Origin: JAHRAH01 sp051009015
GTDB lineage: Bacteria; Pseudomonadota; Gammaproteobacteria; Tethybacterales; Persebacteraceae
DNA: 14,943 nucleotides
Assembly (NCBI GenBank): GCA_051009015.1
Contig: JBPCWZ010000117.1
Location: 1 to 14,943, forward strand
Direction: 5' to 3'
Every line of letters starts with the position of its first letter. The stretch's first letter is position 1. Below, piece after piece: positions 5,563-12,754 of the stretch. Both the position numbers and the translations under genes were made by a program. The notes under the pieces are model-generated. The model made no database searches, had not been told where the DNA came from, and saw only the letters and a program-made list of their open reading frames with translations.

Positions 5563-6471
5563 TTACTTTTCGGCGGCATTTTGCAAGGCAAGTGCAATAT
5601 CGCTGTTTTTGCCTTGCTCTTCTATTGCTATCTGCAGTGCTGTTTTGCCTTCATCATCGCGGATATGCAAGTTCGCCCCCGCTTTGATGAGGGCGAGTAC
5701 AATTTCGGTTTTACCCAAACTAGCCGCAAAATGCAGGGGTGTAAATCCCTCTTCACTCTCCTTTGCGTCAATATCCACCCTCTCTTTGATAAGGGCGAGT
5801 GCAACTTCGGTGTGACCTTGTCCAAAAGTGCCCCCTGATTCGATAAAGTCGCGGGCAATTTCGGCGTTACTTCCAAATATCGCAAGATGCAAGGGCGTAA
5901 GGTTATTTTCCTCTTTTGCGTTAATATTCACCCCTCCTTTGATAAGGGCTTGGGCAATTTCGGCGCGCCCTGCGACTGCCGCCAAATGCAAAGGCGTCAT
6001 GTCGTTGTCCGCTTTTGCGTCAACATCCGCCTTCTCTTTGATAAGGACGAGTGCAGTTCTGGTTTGACCGTGCACTATCGCAACATGCAGTATCGTCAGG
6101 TCGCCATCCGTTTTTGCGTTAATATCCGCCCCCGCTTCGATAAGGGCTTTGGTAATTTCGGCGTGACCCGAAAGTGCCGCAACAAACAGGGGCGTTACAT
6201 CCTCTTCCATTTTTGCGTTAACATCCGCCCCGTCATCAATCAAGCGTTTGACTTGGGCAATATCGCCGTTTCTTGCGGCAAAATGCAAATCCGTCGGGGA
6301 ATTACCGCACCCGCCGATGGCGGCGACAACGAAAATCACGCACAAGGCGCGCGGGAAGTTAAAGCCGCCGCGCTGGCTGACCTTGCCTTTTGCTGCCAAA
6401 GCGGGAAGTGTGAATAGCCGCCCGATGACGATAATCGTTGCCGTCAGTATGATATTCAGTTTTGTTTTCAT
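5563..6471 (-). CDS. Ankyrin-repeat protein, probable exported lipoprotein
   Basis: The protein has 302 aa. Residues 1-27 look like a signal sequence or membrane segment (basic MKTK, hydrophobic core, ALAA). A second hydrophobic segment at 41-54 ends in AIGGC, a plausible lipobox with Cys55. From about residue 60, ankyrin repeats follow with a 33-residue period and the typical G-ADVNAK / TPLHLAA signature. I see about seven to eight units; units five and six are fused across a deletion of about 14 residues (around GGTFGQGHTEVALALI). Ankyrin repeats bind proteins; the partner cannot be predicted. The ATG at 6471 has GGAG six bases upstream. It is convergent with the fabG fragment. The similar DNA of the repeats suggests recent unit duplication. 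The function is unknown. Confidence 0.85.
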   Translation of the reverse strand: MKTKLNIILTATIIVIGRLFTLPALAAKGKVSQRGGFNFPRALCVIFVVAAIGGCGNSPTDLHFAARNGDIAQVKRLIDDGADVNAKMEEDVTPLFVAALSGHAEITKALIEAGADINAKTDGDLTILHVAIVHGQTRTALVLIKEKADVDAKADNDMTPLHLAAVAGRAEIAQALIKGGVNINAKEENNLTPLHLAIFGSNAEIARDFIESGGTFGQGHTEVALALIKERVDIDAKESEEGFTPLHFAASLGKTEIVLALIKAGANLHIRDDEGKTALQIAIEEQGKNSDIALALQNAAEK

Positions 6472-6520
6472 TGTTTTCTCCGGTTGTGGGTTGGCAAAAG
6501 CCCGACATAAATGTCAGGCG

Positions 6521-6627
6521 ATTGGTAAAACAACCAGATATGTAGGATGTCCCCGCTGTTCCCGGGCGAAGCCGGTCTTATATTGACAGGGTCGCCCGAC
6601 GGGGGCGTATCCAATTGTTTTACCAAT
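6521..6627. repeat. 107-bp imperfect palindrome (MITE-like or leader hairpin)
   Basis: The ends are 13-bp perfect inverted repeats, ATTGGTAAAACAA (6521-6533) and TTGTTTTACCAAT (6615-6627). Further pairing continues inward: GGAT/ATCC (6545-6548 with 6609-6612), CCCC/GGGG (6551-6554 with 6601-6604) and CGGGCGA/TCGCCCG (6563-6569 with 6592-6598), around a loop near 6577-6585. I found no target-site duplication at the edges and no open reading frame inside. It lies 50 bases upstream of the ankyrin gene start. Confidence 0.75.
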
Positions 6628-6732
6628 GCCAATATTACACGAAAACCAGCCAAAAATGCCAAATCCGCCAAAAAACTTTTAGAATGACAACTCCGTTTTA
6701 TAAAAAGCCGCGCCGACCGCAATAAGCGGACA

Positions 6733-6765
6733 CAAAAAAAAAGCGGCGGTTTTTACACCGCCGCT
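6733..6765 (-). terminator. Rho-independent terminator after alr
   Basis: On the minus strand AGCGGCGGT and its partner ACCGCCGCT (6742-6750 with 6757-6765) form a 9-bp GC-rich stem with a 6-base loop, followed by a run of at least nine T (6733-6741). It starts 9 bases after the alr stop codon and ends the MOSC-YyaL-alr unit. Confidence 0.92.
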
Positions 6766-6773
6766 TCTTTGCG

Positions 6774-7856
6774 TTAATCTCCCCGCCCGGCTTGCGTCAG
6801 AAGTTCATAAGATATCCGCCCCGCCGCCGATGCGACTTCATCAACAGACGGAGAATCGCCCCACATTACAACCTTGTCGCCCGCGCCAACCTGCCCGCAT
6901 TCGGATATGTCCAAGGCAGTCATTTCCATGGATACCCGCCCGACAACCGGCGCCTTTTTGCCATCGCCATCGCCGCCGACAACTTGCGCCCAAATGGTTT
7001 TGCCATCGCCGCACAAACGCGGATAGCCATCGCCATAACCGCAAGATACAATGGCAATTGTCGTATCTTTTTTTGCCCGCCATTTTCCGCCATAACCGAC
7101 ACCCCGCCCGCGCCGCACTTTGCGAATGGCGATAACTCCGGCGCGCAATGTCATCGCCGCCGACAAACCCAGCGCATCGCGGCATATTTGATAAGGCGCG
7201 GGCGATGCGCCATAAAGCGCAATGCCAATGCGCGCCCAATCATCGCCGATATCACCGCGACAATGCGGCAAAAGCGACGCCGCCGAATTGCCCAGCGAGT
7301 TCTCACATCCCGCCGCCCGCAAAGGTTGCAAAGTTGCCAATGCATCATCCATTCCGCCCGGCTCGTCGGCGCGGGCAAAATGCGCCATTAATAGCGTCTT
7401 GCCAATTGCCGGATTTTTCGTCAATGCTTTTTGTGCCGCCGCCCACTGCGCCGGGGCAAAGCCCAGCCGGTTCATTCCAATATCCGCCTTGACAAAAGCG
7501 CAAATGCCCGAATGCGCCGGGGCGTCTTTCAGCCATTCCAACTGCCGCGCGTTTTGCACCGCCGTCCATAAACCCAGGCGGACAATATCCGCCGTTTGTT
7601 CGCGGCAACTCGCGCCGCTGATTAATAATACCGGTTTTATCATGCCATTTGCCCGCAACTTTTTGGCATCGGCTATTTTGGCAACCGCAAAGGCATCGGC
7701 GATATCGGCAAGCGCATCGGCAACTGTCAATAACCCATGCCCGTAGGCATCGGACTTAATGACCGCGATAATGTTTTTTGCCGCTGTCCGCTTGCGCACC
7801 GCCGCAAAGTTCGCCCGCAAGGCGGCGGCGTTTATAATGCGCTCAACATATAACAT
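6774..7856 (-). CDS. alr: Alanine racemase
   Basis: The protein has 360 aa, the normal length. This cytoplasmic PLP enzyme makes D-alanine from L-alanine for peptidoglycan. Seen: PLP-lysine motif VIKSDAYGHG with Lys34, DIGMNRLGF (125-133), RIGIALYGASP (209-219), GVGYGGKW with catalytic Tyr255, SCGYGDGYPR (271-280), and GRVSMEMTALD (306-316) carrying the conserved substrate-site Met. The C-terminal barrel ends normally. The ATG at 7856 starts 9 bases after the stop codon of the thioredoxin-domain gene, with no Shine-Dalgarno, so translation is probably coupled to that gene. The terminator directly downstream makes it the last gene of the unit. Whether it is the only racemase (alr versus dadX) cannot be told from the window. 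Confidence 0.95.
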   Translation of the reverse strand: MLYVERIINAAALRANFAAVRKRTAAKNIIAVIKSDAYGHGLLTVADALADIADAFAVAKIADAKKLRANGMIKPVLLISGASCREQTADIVRLGLWTAVQNARQLEWLKDAPAHSGICAFVKADIGMNRLGFAPAQWAAAQKALTKNPAIGKTLLMAHFARADEPGGMDDALATLQPLRAAGCENSLGNSAASLLPHCRGDIGDDWARIGIALYGASPAPYQICRDALGLSAAMTLRAGVIAIRKVRRGRGVGYGGKWRAKKDTTIAIVSCGYGDGYPRLCGDGKTIWAQVVGGDGDGKKAPVVGRVSMEMTALDISECGQVGAGDKVVMWGDSPSVDEVASAAGRISYELLTQAGRGD

Positions 7857-7865
7857 ACTAAAATG

Positions 7866-9941
7866 TTATTTGTTGTTGTTTTTGTTATTGTTTTGGCTTT
7901 CGCAATGCATGCAATCGTGCAGCGCATCTTTCAGTTCGCCGAATGTTGTTATCGGCGGGCGGCAGGAATGTTCGTCGCAAAGATAAGCGCAGATATCGGC
8001 ATCGGGCGGCGGTGTTTTTTGCAGATGCGGCGGCAGGGTTTGGATATCGGCGGGCAGGATATAAACCGGCAACTCCGACAAAAACACCGCCGCAATATCG
8101 CCCTGCCACTTGCGGCATTTGGCATTATCTCCTGTCAATAACACAAGCGGCGGCGGCGACAAATAAGCCCGCAAAGCCGCCAGCATTGAAGCACAACCCG
8201 CGGGGCGGCTGCACACCGCGCCATGCAAAGTATGCAAGGCATTTTCGGCGGCGGTATGCCATTGTTGTTTGCCGCCGATGCGCGACAACTCCAAAAGCGC
8301 AAGGCACAAAACGCCATTACCGGACGGAGTCGCATTGTCATCAACCGGTTTCGGGCGGCGGATGAGTTTTTCGTCATCCCGCGCCTGAAAATAAAAACCG
8401 CCGCTTTCGGCATCGGCAAACTGCCCGAGCATTTCGGCGGCAAGGTCTTCGGCAAATGTCAAAAGTTCCGCCGACACTTCGGCGCGCAATAACTCCAACA
8501 CCGCCGCCAGCAAAAACGCGCCATCATCCAAAAACGCCATCCTGCCAAGCATTTCGCCCCGCCGCGCCGAATGCAATCTTCCGTTATGACGCAGGTTTTT
8601 AATAATATTATCCAGCGCTTTCATCGCCGCATCGTGCCATTGACTGTTGCCCGCCAGCCGTCCGGCGCGCGCCAAACCGCGGATCATCAGCGCATTCCAG
8701 CCGGTCAATATCTTGTCATCAATCGCCGGATGGGCGCGCTTTTGGCGATGCGCCAGCAGTTTGACACTTGCGCTTTGCAGTGCGCTTTGACATTGACTTT
8801 CGCTTATGCCAAGTGCTTTTGCCGTTTGCGGCGTGCTTTGACATTTTGCCAAATGCCAGTGTTTTCCCTCAAAGTTCGGCGGCGCCGACAAAGCAAAGGC
8901 GGAAGCGAAAACCTGATATTCTTCATCGTCCAAAAGCGGTTTGACTTCTTCGGCATGCCAAACATAAAACGCGCCCTCGCCGCCTTCGGAATCGGCATCC
9001 ATTGAAGAATAAAAACCGCCGCCGCCATCCGTCATTTGCGCCAGTACCCATTTAGCAATGCCTTCGGTTGTGCGCGCCATTTCGGGCCACAACAATGCGC
9101 CATCGGCATACAAAGCCAAAAGCAAGCCGTTGTCGCTGAGCATTTTCTCAAAATGCGGGATTTGCCACCGCTCATCAACGCTATAACGAAAAAAGCCGCC
9201 GCCCAGATGATCGCACAAACCGCCGTTTGCCATCTTTGCCAAAGTCCGGTACGCGCCGTCAAGCAACTTTTTATCGCCGCCAAACAACCCTTCGCGCATC
9301 ATAAAAGAAGTTTCAACCGGATGCGGAAACTTCGGCGCGCCGCTGAAACCGCCGTGTTCGTCATCCGTCATTTTGCCAAAAGCGGCAGCCGCTTCAACAA
9401 TCGGCGCATCGGCAAGCGCGCCTTTGTGTGCGGGCAAGTCGTCAAACGATTTTAATAGCGGCATTAACTGCGCGTTTTGTTGATGAATGTCATCGCGCTT
9501 GTCCTTCCACGCCGCCGCGACTTTGTTCATGACAAAAACAAAAGACGGCATGCCCCGGACTTCTTCCTTCGGGTAATATGTGCCGCCAAAAAAAGGTTCG
9601 CCGGACGGCGTCAAAAACATCGTCAGCGGCCATCCCCCCGCGCGGCGGGCAAAAAGATAATGCGCCGCCTGATATATGCGGTCCAAATCGGGGCGTTCTT
9701 CCCTGTCCACTTTAATATTGACAAAATGCGCGTTCATCACCGCCGCCGTTTGCGGGTCGGCAAACGATTCGCGCGCCATTACATGACACCAATGACAAGC
9801 GGCATAACCGACAGACAACAGTATCGGCTTGTCCAATGTGCGCGCTTCGGCAAGTGCCTGTTCATCCCACGGCTGCCAATGCACCGGATTTTGGCAATGC
9901 TGGCGCAAATAAGGGCTGAGGGCATCGGCAAGACGATTCAC
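7866..9941 (-). CDS. Thioredoxin-domain protein, YyaL/DUF255 family
   Basis: The protein has 691 aa, typical for the family. The N-terminal thioredoxin-like domain (about 1-165) has the family signature NPVHWQPW (18-25), ACHWCHVM with the Cys49/Cys52 pair, and FVNIKVDREERPDLD, followed by GGWPLTMFL and FFGGTYYP. The rest is the (alpha/alpha)6-barrel-like region resembling N-acylglucosamine 2-epimerase, with HPVETSFM, DHLGGGFFRYSVDERW, PHFEKML, and FYSSMDADSEGGEGAFYVW. The biochemical role of the family is not settled. The start is GTG at 9941: GGAGG lies 4 bases upstream (9946-9950), and GTGA overlaps the stop codon of the MOSC gene. It is the middle gene of the unit ending with alr. An alternative name is spermatogenesis-associated protein 20 homologue. 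Confidence 0.9.
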   Translation of the reverse strand: MNRLADALSPYLRQHCQNPVHWQPWDEQALAEARTLDKPILLSVGYAACHWCHVMARESFADPQTAAVMNAHFVNIKVDREERPDLDRIYQAAHYLFARRAGGWPLTMFLTPSGEPFFGGTYYPKEEVRGMPSFVFVMNKVAAAWKDKRDDIHQQNAQLMPLLKSFDDLPAHKGALADAPIVEAAAAFGKMTDDEHGGFSGAPKFPHPVETSFMMREGLFGGDKKLLDGAYRTLAKMANGGLCDHLGGGFFRYSVDERWQIPHFEKMLSDNGLLLALYADGALLWPEMARTTEGIAKWVLAQMTDGGGGFYSSMDADSEGGEGAFYVWHAEEVKPLLDDEEYQVFASAFALSAPPNFEGKHWHLAKCQSTPQTAKALGISESQCQSALQSASVKLLAHRQKRAHPAIDDKILTGWNALMIRGLARAGRLAGNSQWHDAAMKALDNIIKNLRHNGRLHSARRGEMLGRMAFLDDGAFLLAAVLELLRAEVSAELLTFAEDLAAEMLGQFADAESGGFYFQARDDEKLIRRPKPVDDNATPSGNGVLCLALLELSRIGGKQQWHTAAENALHTLHGAVCSRPAGCASMLAALRAYLSPPPLVLLTGDNAKCRKWQGDIAAVFLSELPVYILPADIQTLPPHLQKTPPPDADICAYLCDEHSCRPPITTFGELKDALHDCMHCESQNNNKNNNK

Positions 9942-10699
9942 AAAACCTCCGCTCCCGTTGCGATATCGCCAACCGCCAGCGCATCGGCATAAACGCCCAG
10001 ATGATTATGCCCGTAATGTTTGTGCAGTAATAACGGCACTTTGGCATCGCGCTGCGCGGTTTGCGGATTTACCTGCGTAGCGGCACAGCGCGGGATATCG
10101 GACAAAACGCGAAATGTCGTTTTGCCGATGGTTATCTCTTGTGCGGAATGCTCGCGCCACGGCGGCATTTGCGAAATGACAATATTGCCGCGAAAGCGCG
10201 CCGCCGTCATATCGGCAACTTCGCCGCATTTGCCGGCAAACTCGGCGACGGTTTCATTATTGACAATGCTCACCGGCATATCGCGCTCGTCCCAAGCCGG
10301 GCGGCGGCAGTGTTGCACATTGATTCTCGGGTCATCCAGCAACTTTTGCAGCCAGCGATTAATGCCGCCAAAATCGCCTTCGCCGTTGTCGTCAATGGGC
10401 GCGCTTTGCGATGCGCCGTCCGCCGCCGTTATCGCAAGCGAGAGTCCGGCGGAAGTTTCCGCCACCGCCGCGCGCAGGCGGGCGATGGCGTCATATTTTT
10501 TCAATGTCATGCAGTATTGCCAGGGCCGCCACGATTGGGCATCGTCATACATTGAGGAGTGGTCATCAACCACCGCCAATATCCACCGCCGGTCAAAAGC
10601 CAAACCCGCGCCGGGGCGCACTTGCGCGGCGGCAAGTTCCTGCCCGCCCAAACCCTTGACGGGATAGCGGAAGACGGCGGAGACGGAAGAGGAGGACAT
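9938..10699 (-). CDS. MOSC-domain protein (molybdenum-cofactor sulfurase C-terminal family)
   Basis: The protein has 253 aa. It has an N-terminal beta-barrel MOSC_N domain (VFRYPVKGLGGQEL, 9-22; AFDRRWIL, 34-41) and a MOSC domain with RFRGNIVI (168-175) and the conserved Cys205 in SDIPRCAATQVNP. MOSC proteins bind or transfer the molybdenum cofactor or sulfur and include mARC-like reductases and YcbX/YiiM. No iron-sulfur domain or other molybdenum gene is visible here. The ATG at 10699 lacks a Shine-Dalgarno. A TATAAT box at 10732-10737 gives a leader of roughly 25 bases. It heads the unit with the YyaL-family gene and alr, and is divergent from rpsP. Confidence 0.85.
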   Translation of the reverse strand: MSSSSVSAVFRYPVKGLGGQELAAAQVRPGAGLAFDRRWILAVVDDHSSMYDDAQSWRPWQYCMTLKKYDAIARLRAAVAETSAGLSLAITAADGASQSAPIDDNGEGDFGGINRWLQKLLDDPRINVQHCRRPAWDERDMPVSIVNNETVAEFAGKCGEVADMTAARFRGNIVISQMPPWREHSAQEITIGKTTFRVLSDIPRCAATQVNPQTAQRDAKVPLLLHKHYGHNHLGVYADALAVGDIATGAEVL

Positions 10700-10731
10700 A
10701 ACAACAATGCGACAAATGCAACAACAACGGC

Positions 10732-10737
10732 ATTATA
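10732..10737 (-). promoter_or_regulatory. -10 box for MOSC-YyaL-alr unit
   Basis: TATAAT on the minus strand lies 32 bases before the MOSC-gene ATG. No convincing -35 lies 16-18 bases upstream. It shares the short divergent region with the rpsP promoter. Confidence 0.5.
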
Positions 10738-10751
10738 AACCGAAAAAAGAT

Positions 10752-10780
10752 TTGTTATGCGGCGCGGCAACTGGTATAAT
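10752..10780 (+). promoter_or_regulatory. Promoter of rpsP operon
   Basis: TTGTTA (10752-10757), a 17-base spacer and a perfect TATAAT (10775-10780) preceded by TGG make an extended -10 promoter. The expected start near 10787 leaves a leader of about 28 bases. GGAG (10801-10804) lies 10 bases before the rpsP ATG. Confidence 0.8.
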
Positions 10781-10814
10781 GCGCCTTTTGCATTCCGACC
10801 GGAGTTTTGAGATT

Positions 10815-11075
10815 ATGCTTGTGATTCGTTTTTCACGCGGGGGCGCCAAAAAGCGCCCGCACTACCATATTGTCGTTGCCGACCGCCGCGCCTCGCGGGA
10901 CGGCAAGTTCATAGAGCGGCTGGGCTTTTGCAACCCTGTCGCGCGCAGCGGCGCCGAAGGGTTTCGGCTTGACATGCCCCGCTTTGACCATTGGCTGGCA
11001 CGGGGGGCAAAACCTTCCGATGCCGTCCGGCGCGTTGCCAAAAATGTCCGCCGCGCCGCCGCGGCCCGCGCCTGA
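10815..11075 (+). CDS. rpsP: 30S ribosomal protein S16
   Basis: The protein has 86 aa (the family has about 80-90). It binds 16S rRNA in the 30S body and is needed for assembly. Seen: the N-terminal MLVIRFSRGGAKKRPHYHIVVADRRASRDGKFIERLGFCNP signature, of which RFSRGGAKKRPHYHIVVAD is diagnostic, then the central LDMPRFDHWLARGAKPSDAV segment. The ATG at 10815 matches the family start exactly; in-frame codons upstream to 10707 run through the promoter and are discounted. It is first gene of the rpsP-rimM-trmD-rplS operon and overlaps the start of rimM. Confidence 0.97.
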   Translation: MLVIRFSRGGAKKRPHYHIVVADRRASRDGKFIERLGFCNPVARSGAEGFRLDMPRFDHWLARGAKPSDAVRRVAKNVRRAAAARA

Positions 11076-11607
11076 TACTTCTGACGCCGCCGCCAAAAAG
11101 TGCGGCGGGCGCAAAGTCATAATGGCGCGTTTTGGCGCGCCGCATGGCATTCGCGGTTGGATTCGTTTTCGCCCGCATACGCATAATCCATTGCTTCTTG
11201 CCAAACGCCCGCATTGCTGGGCGGCGCGGGAGGGCGGTGATTTTGTGCCGATGACGATAGACGAAGTGCGGCAACACGGCGGCGCGTGGCTTGCCAAAAT
11301 GCCAAACTGCGACGACCGTGACGAAGCACAAAAATGGCGCGGCGGACTTTTTGCCGTTTGCCGCGCATCTTTTCCGCCATTGCCGGACGGCGGCTTTTAC
11401 TTGTGCGATTTAATCGGCTTGCGCGCTTTTGCGGCTGACGGGGCGGAGATTGGCGTTGTCGCCGATTTGATGGAAGCGGGCGGCACGGTGCTGGTGATAC
11501 GCCGAACCGATGGCGGCGAGTTGCTGGCGCCGTTTATTGACGATTATGTGCCGGAAGTGGATGTCGGCGGCGGGCGGCTGACGGTGGATATGCCCGATGC
11601 GGTTTGA
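11044..11607 (+). CDS. rimM: Ribosome maturation factor RimM
   Basis: The protein has 187 aa. RimM binds S19 in the 30S head and helps 16S maturation. Seen: N-terminal barrel motif KVIMARFGAPHGIRGWIRF (24-42), the DRDEAQKWRG segment of the first domain, then the PRC-barrel-like domain with FYLCDLIGLRAF, IGVVADLMEAGG, and the closing LLAPFIDDYVPEVD. The start is uncertain: the ATG at 11044 lies 32 bases inside rpsP with no Shine-Dalgarno and adds an Ala/Pro-rich stretch of about 23 residues. The next ATG (11122) would cut the first beta-strand. No other start codon lies between in frame. The end overlaps trmD by 11 bases. Compared with the family, the region after the first strand is somewhat shortened and Trp/His-rich. 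Confidence 0.88.
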   Translation: MSAAPPRPAPDTSDAAAKKCGGRKVIMARFGAPHGIRGWIRFRPHTHNPLLLAKRPHCWAAREGGDFVPMTIDEVRQHGGAWLAKMPNCDDRDEAQKWRGGLFAVCRASFPPLPDGGFYLCDLIGLRAFAADGAEIGVVADLMEAGGTVLVIRRTDGGELLAPFIDDYVPEVDVGGGRLTVDMPDAV

Positions 11608-12289
11608 CATTATCACGCTATTCCCGGCTTTGTTTGCGCCGTTTTTTGACAGCGGCGTAATTGGGAGGGCTTTTGGCAAAGGTTTGGCGACGGCAAAAAC
11701 GATAAACCTGCGCGATTATGCCGATGAAAACGACGGCGTTGATGACCGCCCTTTTGGCGGCGGCAGCGGGATGGTGCTGGCGGCAAAGCCGGTTGTCGCC
11801 GCCATTCGCGAGCGGCGGCGTGTTAATCCAAATGCGCCGGTTGTGTATCCGACTCCGCGCGGGCGGCTTTTTTGCGACAAGGATGCGAGGGAGATGGCGA
11901 AGTTGCCGGGGATGATAATTCTGTGCGGGCGATACCGCGGCGTTGATGAGCGGGCATTGGCGGCGGAAGTGGATATGGAAATATCGCTTGGCGATTATGT
12001 CTTATCCGGCGGCGAGATAGCGGCGATGGCGATTATGGATGCGGTATTGCGTCATCGTCATGGTGTTTTGGGCAACCCGCATTCGGCGGACGAAGAATCT
12101 TTTGCCGGCGACGGTTTGCTTGATGCGCCCTGCTATACGCGTCCGGCGGTTTTTGAAGGCGCGGAAGTGCCGCCGGTTTTGCTGTCGGGCGATCATTCCG
12201 CGATTTGCCGCTGGCGGCGGGCGATGGCGCAACAATTGACCGACAAAAAGACGGCGGGAAAAAGCGGCGGGAAAAAAGGCGGTATTTGA
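11597..12289 (+). CDS. trmD: tRNA (guanine37-N1)-methyltransferase TrmD
   Basis: The protein has 230 aa (E. coli has 255). It methylates G37 next to the anticodon (for example in tRNA-Pro and some tRNA-Arg) with S-adenosylmethionine, preventing +1 frameshifts. Seen: FDIITLFPALF (3-13), DDRPFGGGSGM (49-59), the trefoil-knot AdoMet site YPTPRG (84-89), LCGRYRGVDER (109-119), SLGDYVLSGGE (130-140), then GVLGN, GLLDAPCYTRP and PPVLLSGDH. The catalytic Asp169 of the E. coli enzyme aligns with Glu167 here (DEESF for TEDSF). The C-terminal helices are short and end in a Lys/Gly-rich tail (about 217-230). The ATG at 11597 lies inside the last codons of rimM, so the two are coupled. Confidence 0.95.
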   Translation: MRFDIITLFPALFAPFFDSGVIGRAFGKGLATAKTINLRDYADENDGVDDRPFGGGSGMVLAAKPVVAAIRERRRVNPNAPVVYPTPRGRLFCDKDAREMAKLPGMIILCGRYRGVDERALAAEVDMEISLGDYVLSGGEIAAMAIMDAVLRHRHGVLGNPHSADEESFAGDGLLDAPCYTRPAVFEGAEVPPVLLSGDHSAICRWRRAMAQQLTDKKTAGKSGGKKGGI

Positions 12290-12312
12290 TTTGTGCATTT
12301 TTGGCTTTTGTT

Positions 12313-12321
12313 TGGTATAAT
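12313..12321 (+). promoter_or_regulatory. Extended -10 promoter for rplS
   Basis: TGGTATAAT after the trmD stop matches the extended -10 of the rpsP promoter (also TGGTATAAT followed by G). No strong -35 is present (TTGTGC at 12291-12296 is 19 bases away). It would give rplS and the HD-GYP gene a second transcript. Confidence 0.6.
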
Positions 12322-12350
12322 GACGATGGTTTTTTTGCGGAGAATACGAG

Positions 12351-12731
12351 ATGCACATCATTGAACAACTGGAACGGGAAGAAGCGCGGCGGCTCGGCGG
12401 GCGCAAGATGAACTTTGCCTCCGGCGACACCGTTGTCGTGCGCACCCATGTTTTGGACGGCAGCGCGCGGCGCTTGCAATCGTTTGAGGGCGTTGTCATC
12501 GCCCGCAGCGGCAGGGGCGGCGTTCGTTCTTCTTTCATCGTCCGCCGGGCGTCTTCGGGCGAGACGATGGAGCGGACTTTTCACCTGCATTCGCCGCTGA
12601 TAGAAAGCATTACCGTCACGCGGCACGGCAAAGTCCGCAAGGCAAAGTTATATTCCCTGCGCAGCCGCTCCGGGCGCGCCGCCCGCATCCCCGAAAAACT
12701 CGGGCGCAAAAAAGAGATTAAACCGCGCTAA
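12351..12731 (+). CDS. rplS: 50S ribosomal protein L19
   Basis: The protein has 126 aa (usual about 115). It lies at the 30S-50S interface. Seen: MHIIEQLEREEARR, FASGDTVVVRTHV, RLQSFEGVVIARSGRG, FIVRRASSGETMERTFHLHSPLIESI, HGKVRKAKLYSLRSRSGRAARI, with the longest quoted run spanning the core. The last 10-12 residues are a basic extension. The ATG at 12351 has GGAG (12339-12342) 8 bases upstream. It is the last ribosomal gene of the operon; the HD-GYP gene starts 23 bases after its stop codon. Confidence 0.97.
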   Translation: MHIIEQLEREEARRLGGRKMNFASGDTVVVRTHVLDGSARRLQSFEGVVIARSGRGGVRSSFIVRRASSGETMERTFHLHSPLIESITVTRHGKVRKAKLYSLRSRSGRAARIPEKLGRKKEIKPR

Positions 12732-12754
12732 TGCGCGCTACCGCATAAGGCATC

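Larger units (their letters stand above)
6472..6773. other. Intergenic region between ankyrin gene and alr
   Basis: These 302 bases hold no gene I can support. Contents: the ankyrin ribosome site, a small palindrome GACAT-AA-ATGTC (6504-6515), the 107-bp palindrome (6521-6627), a weak candidate promoter for the ankyrin gene on the minus strand (TTGGCA at 6657-6662, 19 bases, TAATAT at 6632-6637), an A/T-rich stretch, and the alr terminator. Confidence 0.7.

Noticed and set aside
6521..6627. Transposon with target-site duplication
   Set aside because: No duplicated flanks and no transposase; only the inverted ends can be supported.
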